Positions 30,801-42,900 of a stretch of DNA of 64,000 nt are shown here, piece by piece. Positions within the stretch are counted from its first letter, which is position 1, and each line of letters starts with the position of its first letter. The notes beneath the pieces are model-generated. The model was given only the letters and a program-made list of their open reading frames with translations. It was not told where the DNA came from and made no database searches. The position numbers were made by a program, and so were the translations under genes. Source of the DNA: Zhengitettix transpicula (Eukaryota; Arthropoda; Insecta; Orthoptera; Tetrigidae); assembly GCA_037074705.1 (NCBI GenBank), contig CM073594.1, forward strand, positions 64,414,509-64,478,508, written 5' to 3'.

Positions 30801-33800
30801 ATGGTTTCGGGGGAACAGCGTCGGGCACATTCATACCGGAAAAAGACGATTACTTGGACGTCGTCGTGCGTATTTTTGAAGATGTTCTCATTTTTTACAC
30901 ACCTTGGATGTGTCCCGCCTTGTCTTCATTAAAAATGAAGTTACGTGTTCGTTAATTAGTTGGAAGTGGACCGTTCTAAGATTCCGAACGTAAATAGAAC
31001 GGCTTCGATTTCCAGGAAACATCCTTTGGGATTTCCTCTACGCTCTGACGTTGCAACCACTCATGCTTTCCAACATCTACGATCCCAAATTTCTACGTCC
31101 CCTGTCTCTCTGAGACCATTTAGGTCCATCCCTGTGACATTTGCGGACTCGTCTTTACCACAAATGTTGACCCGACTACATGAATGAAAAGCTGACGGTG
31201 TCCGTTTTAAGGGTTTGAAACTCGAAAAGGGCCGAACAGATTTCAACGAATTTTCATAGTTGTACTTGACTAGTTCCGAATTGGAAGTCAAAGAGTTGTT
31301 ATGGTTCAGAGGAAAGTCAAAACACTTTCCAACTACTGGCTACGCATAACATGCATTGTCTTCGGATTAATGGCACTTTCTCTAGGAATATCGTTGGTAT
31401 TTGTTTATATCACGTATGAAACTGCTGTGACGTTACGTAACATTAGTGTGGTAGAATAATGCTTTACTTTCGCACCTCTAGTCAACCATAGCTCGGATTA
31501 TTTTTTATGTTCAATGCAGCGGCGAGATACGAGTTTCTCTCTTCCGCTCTGTCTTCCCATCTTGTCCTCAGTACACATATAAAATTCTATAGTGAAGTGT
31601 CCACAGGGAAAAAATGTCTGTTTACCATACCAGCCTTTTGTGTGCTTTTTACGCACAAGGAAAACGTAATCAGCCTGTCTGCAACTTTACTCTTACATGA
31701 CGATATTGGTGACTCACTCGTTCCGTTGTATGTTAATGTCCGAAACTGTTGACTGAGCTTTGCAGAAACACGACCAATTCGTCAGAAAAAAAATTTGTAT
31801 TATTCAAGTAAAACAAAAGAATAATTACAATATTACGTCGTTTCGTCCACAAGTTTAGGATTTCATCAGGTCAATAGACAGTTTTGAATTTATGCATATA
31901 TGAATCTGTTAAAATTCGATGTCCAGATATAAATTTAGTGTGATGGACTGTCTATTATCTGATCTAGTTCCAAAATTGTGGACTAATCGTCGTAAGATTG
32001 TAATTATTTTTGTTTTACAAAAATTACGGCGTTTTTCTTAGCTTAGAATGATCCACTTCAACTAATTAATGAACACGTAACTTCATTTTTAATCAAGACA
32101 AAGGGGGGGGGGGGCATCCAAGGTGTGTAAAAAAAAGAGAACATCTTTAAAAATACGCACGAAGACGTCGAAGTAATCGTCTTTTTTCGGTATGAATGAG
32201 CCCGACGCTGTTCCTCCGAAACGATTTGTTCTCCATATTCAAACTGACCTCGGAGAAGCAGCATTTGGTCAACTTTCCTTCCAGTCCTTTTCCCGGTTAA
32301 TACTTTTGATGCTTCTGGCGTGAGACTTGTTTTTGTGGTATTCAGGTTAATAAATTGTAACTGTAAGATTAACTTAAATATATGAACCGTTATTCTGGTC
32401 TTGAAGGTTGGTTGACAATTGTGTGTAGATATTTGGTAAGGACATTATCGGGTGTTTGTATTGTCCTGAAGGTCAACAGGGCTATATATACTGTTCCAAC
32501 GTAGGAATCCTTCTTGCCTCCTTCTTCCACTGCCACATAATTTTTTATATTATAGACCATGAGACGTAATCTTTTTTTTTTTGGTTGTAAAAGACAACGG
32601 TAAAGTGAAAAGGGGCAGGAATTGAATTCCTATCTTTTCATCGTTGACCACCAGGTTAGCCAAGCTGTTGGCATCGTAAACTGCCAGGAAACTGGGTGGA
32701 CGGTTTGCCAAGTTTGGTACTGGCAAAGCGAGACAAAGAAGAGGCGCTTGACGACGTATTGAAAACAGGCAGGTGAGACGAAGGACCTCGACCCCAACCG
32801 AGGGTTTTCGCCCTCCATCTTGATTACTTCCGCGAACGCGTCATTCCTTGTTTGTGGGAAGAGTTTCCACGTCGTCGTGCGCGCTCAGAATGGCACCGGG
32901 AGTAACGGGAACCGCGACAATGCTGGGAGTTCCGTCGCGACGCAGCCAGGGCAACGCACTTGCTCGAAATTATCCTCAAAACACTTGCGGATTCTTCCTG
33001 ACACGCGATCATTGCTTTTTTTTTGTAACTACAATCTTCAATTTTTTTTCTTCGAAATGGGATTGTAAGGTGACGTCCAACTGCTCCCCCACGCCTGATT
33101 GCTCCACCTGATGCTCTACAATTTATCATCTGACAATTATTTCATAAATAAATAAATAGTAAAATGCCAACTTGTCAGGAAAAAATGTGTTATTCAGCTG
33201 AAACAAAAAAGTTACAATATTACGACGTTTCGGTCACAGTTTTAGTACTTCATCGGCTAATAGACCTAAATAAGCAAAATGTATACCATATATTATAAAT
33301 TTAAAATTAATAACGTAGTTAAATAAATTATTCAAATTTACAGATTCGAATTAATTTCGTTAAAATAGAAATTATACATCCTTACAGCTTTCAACGTATA
33401 CATTTTTTTTTTAATATTTAGTTTATTAAATGTTTAGTTTGTCACATCAACCGACATGGTTATTAGTGACCACGATTCACATTACAACATATATATATAT
33501 ATATAATTTTTATTTTTTTTATTTAAATTAAATTGTGGTTTCATTATTTATAGGATGTTGGCTGCGTCTTAGGTACAATATGGTTTACATTCTTTAATAT
33601 TACTGATTGTATAGGAAAATCTAGTATGGCTAAATTAGATAGCATCAATCACGTTTAGGTCCCTAAGATAGTCCATGATTGGGTTAATATATTGAGGTTT
33701 GTTTAGGCATTCCTTGTAGCTGTCTGGGATTCCATAGTCTCTTCTTTTTTGTAGCGTGTACTCACATTTGTTGATTATGTATACATTTAAAATATATTAT

Positions 33801-33923
33801 TGCAAATATTTTTTTGTTTAGTCGAATAATACACTATTTTCCTTACAAATTGACAATTTTCTGTTTATTTATTATTAGCGAGTTATTTAGCTCTCCAGTT
33901 AGTTACCCCCTTTTTAAAAAATT

Positions 33924-33972
<49 letters not shown>

Positions 33973-36900
33973 TTTCCTTCGACTCGTCTACACTCGGTCC
34001 TTATTCCAAGTCGTACAAAATTACATCAATGACGTCATGTTGGTTATGCCCACGTGGATTACATTTCCAAGCTTCATTTGTGTTTTCACTTCTAATTTTC
34101 TCCATTCTGTTCTTCTCAATTGTGAATGCTCTGAAGGCAGTTTTGTGTAGTGTCCCTGATCTTATCTTCGTGGCTGACGTTGATCCGCAATAAACAGGCT
34201 TCCTAAATACTTGAATGTGACTTGAAAGTCTCTTATCTCTTAGTTGTCAACTGTGTAGTTATAACAGTTCCCCCCCTTTCTTTCTTCATATTCTTTGGCT
34301 TTCAGTAGTCATTAAATAATATTGTTTGACAGAAATCTACAGTATTAGCGAAGCCATTCTCGCGTTTGGCTCTGCTATCCCGTCTGTTCACGTATTCCAG
34401 CTGATAGAGTTTGCAGGTTAATTTGAGGATGATATCACCGTTCTAGGAAAGTAGGGAACTGACGTCACAGACCCGCAGATGATTTCATCCTTATCTCTGA
34501 GGTGTTATATAGCGTGTTTCTCTGACGTGCGTTTCGTGATGTCAGAGACACAGGATATCCGATCGCATTTGTATTGATTGTGCCTCAAATTTATATCAGT
34601 CCGGTGGCAGTTACATTAAATTATATAATCCAAAAAAAAACTGAGCACAAGAACAATTAAAATAAAGAACTGAAGAATATGTCCTACTTACTCAATACAG
34701 ATTTAAACAAAGGAGAACTACAGCTAACTCGTTATTAGCCTACTTTCTTCTTCAACCCTCACTTCATGGTAGCCTTTCAAGATTTCTATTAAAACTGTTA
34801 ATCGAGGGAACGATTCTCCTGGAACAGCTGCTGTCAACCAGTCCTATAATGAGAATTTACTCGGCCGACACGAGGTGCAGTCTTTTTCTGCATTGAGGAT
34901 GGTGACAGGACCTTGAAAATTTGAAATACTTTTTACTGTCCAACGTGTTGAAACCTACTCCTCTGTTTCCTGCCCGTGTTAATTATTTTCACTGTAACAT
35001 CATCCTTAATTGCTTATATATATATAATGTGCCCGCGATTCGTAAGAATTTTGTGCTTTCGGGTTGGAGGTCGGGTAAGATCGGGGTCACTTCCAAAGGC
35101 AAACGTCAGTCTTGAATGTTTCTAATAATAGCTTAAGTCTAAACAATTAATTTTAGAGTTCTGTATATATGTATATTTTTTAAACCGTATCATTTTTGGT
35201 TTCCCAGCCTGTTTCTTCCATCCTGGTTTACCATAACTTGCTTATTAACCTGCTGTAGTCTTATTTTTATATCGAGTATATTATTCTTTTTCTCTCATCT
35301 TTGTTATTCTTTACCGATGTTAGTATGTTAAACATTATTTTCTCCAAAAATCGTTCACATACGTAAATATTTTTATATAGGTTCGTATTAAATATTTTGG
35401 TTAATGCTTTAAAATTAAAAATATGATTTGGGCTGAAACAACATCCATTACCAGCTTCAATCCATGTTTTAATTTCCTCCTTCATCTGCATTTCTTGCAA
35501 ACTTAATATATTATGTTTTCTTCTGATGTAGAAGCATCCGTAGCGTGTGTGTGTGTGTGTGTGTGCGTGCAACTTATATATATATATACATTATTTAATG
35601 TTTATAAATTATGAATGACTAAAAGTCGAAACCTGTAAATTTATCACACATTTTCCAGTAATTTATCATAAGTGAATGTGTCTGTATATGTTTAACTGTT
35701 GAGGAAGTCTTACGATATTGAGAAGGCGAGACTTGAACTCTGTGACGTAGTGATGACGTCACATCAAACTTTGACATGCTGCGGTTACGTAACACTCAGT
35801 ATGTATAGTAATACATATTAAAGTATGTATGTGTGTGCGTGCGTGTGTGATGAAAATATAATAAATCTGTTTTAAAATATATTAAAACGATAAAATAGAC
35901 AAAATGAGGTGATGATATAAATACCACAATAAAAACTGTGTTCCTTTCGTCAGGTGATTATCTAGTTGACAAACTCAAAAGCTTTTGGATTGTGCAGTTG
36001 TCACTGCAGGCTCTTGTGTTTTTAATCACCCGATAAAAGGGACAAAGTTTCCAGAAACGTTGTGTGATATTTATATCATCTTCATTTTGCCTGTCATTTG
36101 GCTATTCTATCTAATTGGAATTTCTAGAGGCTGACGTGTGTGCTGTTGTAAGTATACGCGAGACTGATACGTCACAACGGTTGGTTGTAATATTGTAAAG
36201 GAGTTGTGAGAGTTTTATGGCGGTAGCCCGGATAAGACAAGCGGACGGGAATGCCACCGAGTCAGTCGATAAGAAAACCTCTGGCGCAACTCCGAGGGAA
36301 AGCTAGAGCTAAAGCTACTCGTGGCTTCCTTCAAAGGCACACAAAGACACTATGGATTAGCCTCGTCACCTTCAAAACAAATTAATTAATTAATTTTTTT
36401 TTGTGATTCAGTTGAAATCTATTAGATTGAATAATCACAAGAAAAATTAACCAATATTTGTCTAATGGTGCTAAATAAAATTAATTTTATGTTGTGTTCG
36501 CCGAGTAGGGTAATAAATAATTGATTTTCCTTCAGTATTTACTGTGCGCCTTTTCTCTTTCACTCCCTGCTTACCCGTTTGTGAGGAAGTTTTCACCTGT
36601 GAAAGAAGTTTGACAATGGCGGAGTTGATATTTTATCGTAATTTAAAATCTGACTGTGATTCCGGAAAAGGCTATCGCAACCTTTCTTAGCGTTCCCGTA
36701 TTTTTTAAAAAATATATTTTATGAAACTATTAGCAATTGATTGATATGGAATTTAATTTTGATTATAGCATTTATCATAGTTTTTAATTATGATTACGGA
36801 TCTTTGCCTGGTGATATTAAATGTATGCGAGACATTTTGTGAGTCGTGTGTACTGAGAGCTTTCTGGTTCCTGTTCCCTGTCTGCTGTTTTCACGATTCC

Positions 36901-39900
36901 AGGCTGAAATGATTTCCAATGTTTTTGTTTTTCGTGGCTCGCATTGTTAATGCACTTTTGTTGTTGTTTCCGTGAACTTTCATAAGACTGAAGGAAATTT
37001 CAGAAGGTCGTACTTGTGACGAGGAACGAGGTCACTACGTCCGAAGCAAGTTTTTTGGGGGGGAAAATGTTTCCCGTGGCCGTAGCCAATGGAAGTCTGC
37101 CAACCAATCCCGAGGACTGCACAAATCTCGTCTCAGCTTTGTGAATGGGCGAGCGTCAGCTGGCGAGGCAATTGATCGAACACAAAGAAATAATTCTCAG
37201 AGATTCGGGAAGGGGAAGTTCTAAATAAGGTGAACGAACCTGGACAATTGGCAGCCAGAATGCGGTTGGATAGCTCGTGGTGTCGTCACGGCCACAACCA
37301 GGAGTTGCTGTCTGTATTAACCAGACACGAGTTTACGAGCTAAACTTCATTGAAAGTCCATACAGGTACGGAAGTTGTCGGACGTTTCCGACCAACCTGT
37401 ACGGGCTGGGCCAGTGAAGAAATAAGTTACACGTAAAATACAAGTTTTATATATTAGGAAAAAAATACCCTGGCTACTTACAGCGGAACTAATGAATATT
37501 CCAATTTGTGGTCGCTCGAAGACCTTGAGGTATGTTGCCTTATAAAGTTACCTTTATGCGATCAACAAAATTTTCCACGGCCATTATTTTTTTTTAATTT
37601 GGTCTATTGCTTCCGAAGTTGCTGGTGACCCTTGACGGCGACTATTGTCCTTCTGGAAGGACAACTGCAGAACTGTTTAATTGTCTTCCGTTCTTTGTTT
37701 TTAATTCATTTCATCAGGAGAAGTCTGTAACATCGCTGTAGACATAATTGCAGAAATTGGAATATTTTTAATATGAAATTTGACGACAACGGTGGATTTG
37801 ATTTTTGGTTAACGTTGGCCTGGTGTTCCACTGACTGTTAAATAGAATGAGCAGAGACAAGTCTTGTCACTCAGGTGCGTTGGCAGCCTCCGTGGTTAGA
37901 GTTGAACCTACTAGATCCACGTCTTCAAGTGTTGTCCCTTTTTTCTCTTAAAACGAACAGATACTTATTGTCCGAAACTTTAATTTCTTTCAATTCTTCC
38001 TCTTGGATTGCACTGTCCTTGTTCACTTTTATTTCTCTTCTTCCTATAATATATATATTCTCTTATAATCAGACAATGGAACACGTGATCAACACTAGCC
38101 AAATAATATTGAAATATATATTAAACAAATCTTGAAGTAGAGGGGAAAATGAATACAAAAGTAATATACTGGAAAGTAGTCATTACTCGTCGTGACGTCA
38201 CGTTACTGGTTGGGCGATTTCGGCTAATTTGGTGTATGGTACCTGGGCGGACTCCAGCGTTGTTCTTTTTGTCTCTCCGCTGCCCCCTTCCCCAGTATGC
38301 TAATGGCGTCGTATCACCTGGAAAGTAGTTGTGGCTCCTATCAGAAGGTAGAGATAACCGGCTTACTTCTAGACGTTGCGCAAAGGTTTCTTCTTTCCTT
38401 CCTGCTGGACACCAGTAGTTACATAAAACTCCATTGTCTAAAAGGTAGACAGAACTATTCTGCCGCGGAACAATACGTTGCTTGCGTTTTATGGAGGTCA
38501 ACGATCGCGTTGTTCTCGACGTTGCTTCAAACTGTCCCGCCGTTTGCGCAATTAACCTCGTACGATCTTTGGCCCTTTTTCTTTTATGCTTCATGTGTTG
38601 TGCGTTTCCCTCGCTCAATTCACCATTCGTCCACCATTAATCCTCTTCACTATATTCTGGAGCAAAGGACCTCCACCTCACCTTATTAGTGACCAAACAT
38701 TTAAACGCATTTCATGTCAGTATTCTTTATCTCATCGTTAATTGTACCTCTCGCTGTTTTTGGTCTTTCCCTTTTCATTCTTCCCTGCAGATGGTAGTCA
38801 AAGATTTGTCTTGTATATATATTGTGGTGATTAAAAGGAAATAATTGATTAATGAACAAAATTTGTACTCGTAATGTTGGCAGCGTAAAAACACACGAGT
38901 TGTATACAAGAATATGTGCCAATAATGCATGCTTGCTGGGATTATCTAAGTTCATTTTACTAGACGCAGATCTCCGGTTTCTGGGGAGCAGTGCTCCAGA
39001 GTGTATGGTAGGAGACGGTAGAGAAAGGACATAAATTCAGAAAGTGTGTTGCTGTATATAGTCTTAACAGCTATAATATCCAGAACTATCTACGGTTTTC
39101 GAGTCTATAAGCGAATAACTGCAACGATACAACGCCAACTATTATTTTCCCTGAGGCGGAATAGCTCGGAATCTAACTTACATTCATGAGTTAGACATTT
39201 TTCTTCAATTATTGGGAGGTTAGTGCATCCAGATAAACTTTTGAGTGTGGTAGTAGGACTTTGATAGAAGGAACAGCGAAGCAATTGTAGAGTCAATTTG
39301 GTGATTGTTTGAATTAATGCCTTGATAGCTGTGTGAATTTGATTGTTTAATAAGTATTCTTTATTGAAGGCCCGTTGATCGACCCTGAGAAATAGCCGTG
39401 GTATTGTAAAGTATTAATATGTAATGTGATTTAAATAATTTGCTTTAATAAATTAATTTGTTTTTAGATTTTAAATCTTGATTTTTTAAATTAAAACATC
39501 CGATCATTTTAATTGTTTTACTACAAAATTGGCGTCGACAACGTGTGGTTTTTCTTTGTGAAAATTTTAATTGTTTTGTAATTATTTTATTGGACGCCCG
39601 ATTTTGCATTGTAATTTTAAAATTGGAATCACTACAAATTGGCATTCCAACGTGCAGTTAATTTTCCTTTGTATTTAATTAAATACTACAATATATATAT
39701 AGACAACGTCCGTTTCTTTCACACTTTGATTTCACTTAAATAATTAATAAGATGTAAAAACTACCATCAGTACAGGCAAAAAATGTTGATCCCAGTTACT
39801 TTTCGTCCTCGGCGTAAGTCTCCGGCAAACAAAGGACATTATAACACGTCAAAGAGCTCATTCAGCGAAGGCAGCTTCTCGAAATAACGCGGTTTGTCTT

Positions 39901-42900
39901 CATTCAATTTTATATTCTTAGTATTGTACGTTGTCCGTCTCGAGTGTGTAGTCAGGATTTCATGTTCCGTTGTTTGTGCGATATGATTGTAAGTCCTTCG
40001 TCCTCCGTTAATATGTGAATTTACAGAACTTTAATATTATTACTAATACTATAATTATATGAAGAAGCGGTAATGTTCTTAATTGATTAGACTTGAAGGC
40101 ATCGTGCGGGTAACACTGTGTGTCAATGAATGGCCACGTGACCTTTTTCTTTTCTTTCCGTAATTGAAATCTAAGCGTTAACACATTGTATTCTTATAGT
40201 GCGTACGAGAAGTAGGTTGTACGGTTTATATATCTACAATTTCTTAACGAACAAGAAAAAAAATCGCAAGCATGTTTGCGCAACATTCAATGAATCTGGA
40301 ATATAATCATTTGATTTTCTTTTCCGACCAAGTTGTAGTGTACACATGTCTCGTATATTGTATGTAAATTGGCTCGTAAATGTGACTGTAGTAGTCGTGA
40401 CTAAGGGGACGACTGGTTGGTTATTGACAAACTAAATTTTCTCACACGCTTTTTTGTTTGTCTTCACTGCATCGTCGTGCCAGAAAAGATGGGTCGATAG
40501 AACAAAGAAACGACCTGTACGAACGTATTAGTGTAACGGGCCGTTGGCGTATATTAAGTAGTAAAGGAGTGACGTAAGTGAAGCCGTAGCCGAGTTCACA
40601 AAATTAAATGTCAGCTGTGGTGAGACCGCGCAAAAAAAAAATTACTTTTCCAAGGACTGCAGCAATTTTTTTTTCTTTTTGCGACGAGTGTATTTTCTTT
40701 GTGACTTTGGTTTTACTCCAGATTCTATGCTAATGGGTAGCAAGTTTTGGCACGATAGATAAATTAAATGGTTTTTATATGGTCCATGTGGTTTACTTTG
40801 GTATCAGGTGTTGGAGAAGACTGGAGGAGGATCTTGAATAACAATCCTTACTGCAGCTAGACCATTGTATGCTACTTTATTGTCTGTACCGTTCCTAGAC
40901 AATCTCTTTCAATTGATTCGATGTTATGTTTGTATCTGGAAAAAAGGGGGTTCACTTGGTAAAGCAGTCGACGCTTTCAGCTTGACGACATATCCGGGGG
41001 TTTCGGACTGAAAAATAGCCGTAATCAAACTAGCTTGCTTTGTGACTCCCGAGGTGACTACGGTATCGTGTTCTATCTGTCTTGTCCTTGTTTTTCCGTT
41101 TTTGACGTTACTTTCTCTGTCTGTGCTGACCTTAGTCTATGACTGGGTTGCCTTCCTTCCTGGTTTTATGTTACCTTGAAATCTCAGTAGTAAGGCGAAA
41201 CCAGAGTAAAACTACTGAAATTTCGAGTTGGTAACCGTAGCAGGCTTCGTCGGTAAAAGTTAAGTAGGGAAAAGACTACGAATTATATTTATGTGAAAAT
41301 GTCGCGACGTTTGCATGGCTCGGATGATTTCGTTCTCGATCTTTAGTTACTGTTGCCGTGTAAGACAGGCATGGGCACAGGTTTGATCGTCTGCTTGTTG
41401 TGGGTCTTCTGTCTTGTGATGGTGACCCGATGGTCATCCAGCTACGTGGCGCCGTCGAAGTTAACGGGATTAGAATTCCCATTTGTTTCACCCTCATTTG
41501 GACTTTCGCCCCCCCCCCCACCAGTTTGCACGCTAAATCTTATCTCCTTAATGATTCCCACATCACGGCGCTTTGGATTAAAGTCCAGCTTGGGAGCGCC
41601 GTGGATGTGAATTGCGATTGGACTTCACCCTCGTTATGATTTGCGCACTTTTCCCGATATAATCTTTCTGCTGAATGTTGATATAACCCCCAGAGGCACC
41701 AGGATTTTTCTTCTTCATTCTAAGACGGCCCTGTTTGCGATATAATCAGTGTTGCTGCAGCGTGAACCAGTGGGTGCGAAATCGTGACTTGGGCCCTAAA
41801 CTGCTTGTTTATCTGTTGCTTGTGTGTGTGTGTTTGTGGCGAGATAAGCAAGTTCCAGGCCTCGCAGAGGAAAATGTCGCATGTAACCAGGCTAAAAGTG
41901 GTGGAATTGACGAGTTGTGGCGGCGTCCTCGGACCCGAGCTACTCGTCCATTGCTTCCTTCTGGGACAGTCGAGTAAAGAAACGCGTTTTCCCTGAGATG
42001 TGTCCACTTGGGGTTTATCAGCGGTCATAGCTTTCGTCACAATGAAGATTGCGCCAGCCTTATCGCGTGATTAAAAGTTTCTTTTCTGGGTGTGTGTGTG
42101 ACAAAGTAGCTGGGCTCGCCGTTGTTGCATAAAGTGTTTGACGTGGGCGTTAATGTGTTTTCTGTTAACACTTTGTCATCACCGTTACGCCGCTGTGGTC
42201 CCTCCATAAAATGGCGTTTATACTTTCCATTCTTTTAGCGGTTTTCCTTTCGTGGTTTACTGGCGCAAAAATCTACTTGGAAGTGCTGAAGCGTGAAACT
42301 AGCCAAAGAAAATGCCCATTTTTTACTTCCCTTGAAAATCCTTTGTTTTACTTTAGATGAGCTCTCCTCAGTCTGATACAGAAATCGAGGAAGCCTGTTC
42401 AATTTAATGACAATGCTCGATTTAATCCAGAGATAATATTGTTCTGCTCTTCCATTGTATCTTTTTAAGAGAGGACAACACAACCGATTATATTGTCTTT
42501 ACAACAAATTTCTGAAAGTGCGAGTTATCGTCGCCCAGTTTTTTTCCATTGTCTTTGACGCAATCGAGAAGAAATCCGTCCTCGACGGAAGTGGCTGAAG
42601 TGGCCCCCCCCCCCCACACACACACATTCATTGCTAAACAAAACGCCCTGCGCAGACTTGGTCTTGAGTCTTTTGTCTGAAACCACTGTCAGGCCCGATC
42701 CGGCGTAAACTATGGTATGGAGACGTTGACGGTATTGGTTTTCTGAAGCGTTTCCTCGTGAGTCGAAAATGGCAAACCGGAGGGAGTGTTTGGTTCAGGG
42801 AGTTGCTGGAGGCAATGACCTGGTTTTGTGAAGTTCTCGGGGAAGCTGATGTTCAACGGAGGAATTTGTCTCTTGCCTCACTACAAAAAATCGTCCTCGC

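Larger units (their letters stand above)
30690..32336. mobile_element. 1.65-kb structure with ~280-bp inverted arms
   Basis: The arm at about 30690-30968 returns as its reverse complement at about 32052-32336. It includes shared blocks such as aagtctcacgccagaagcat, gaggaacagcgtcggg and atgaagttacgtgttc, with scattered mismatches and a G-run in the right arm. The ~1.1-kb interior has no supported ORF but contains a second, nested foldback (31795-32022). It could be a non-autonomous DNA element with long terminal inverted repeats or an inverted duplication. I found no clear target-site duplication. Similar short frames occur in both arms only because the DNA is similar. Confidence 0.7.

Noticed and set aside
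38121..38618. 165-codon minus-strand ORF in the UBE2R intron, with an overlapping 130-codon plus-strand ORF
   Set aside because: No recognisable domain, no splice context, both strands open through the same stretch, and the product has an arbitrary Arg/Ser/Thr-rich composition; a chance ORF is more likely.
41353..41640. Overlapping ORFs near a poly-C run that seem to repeat a gcgccgt...gaagttaacgg theme
   Set aside because: The internal similarity is short and weak and the frames are broken by homopolymers; I could not define a repeat unit.
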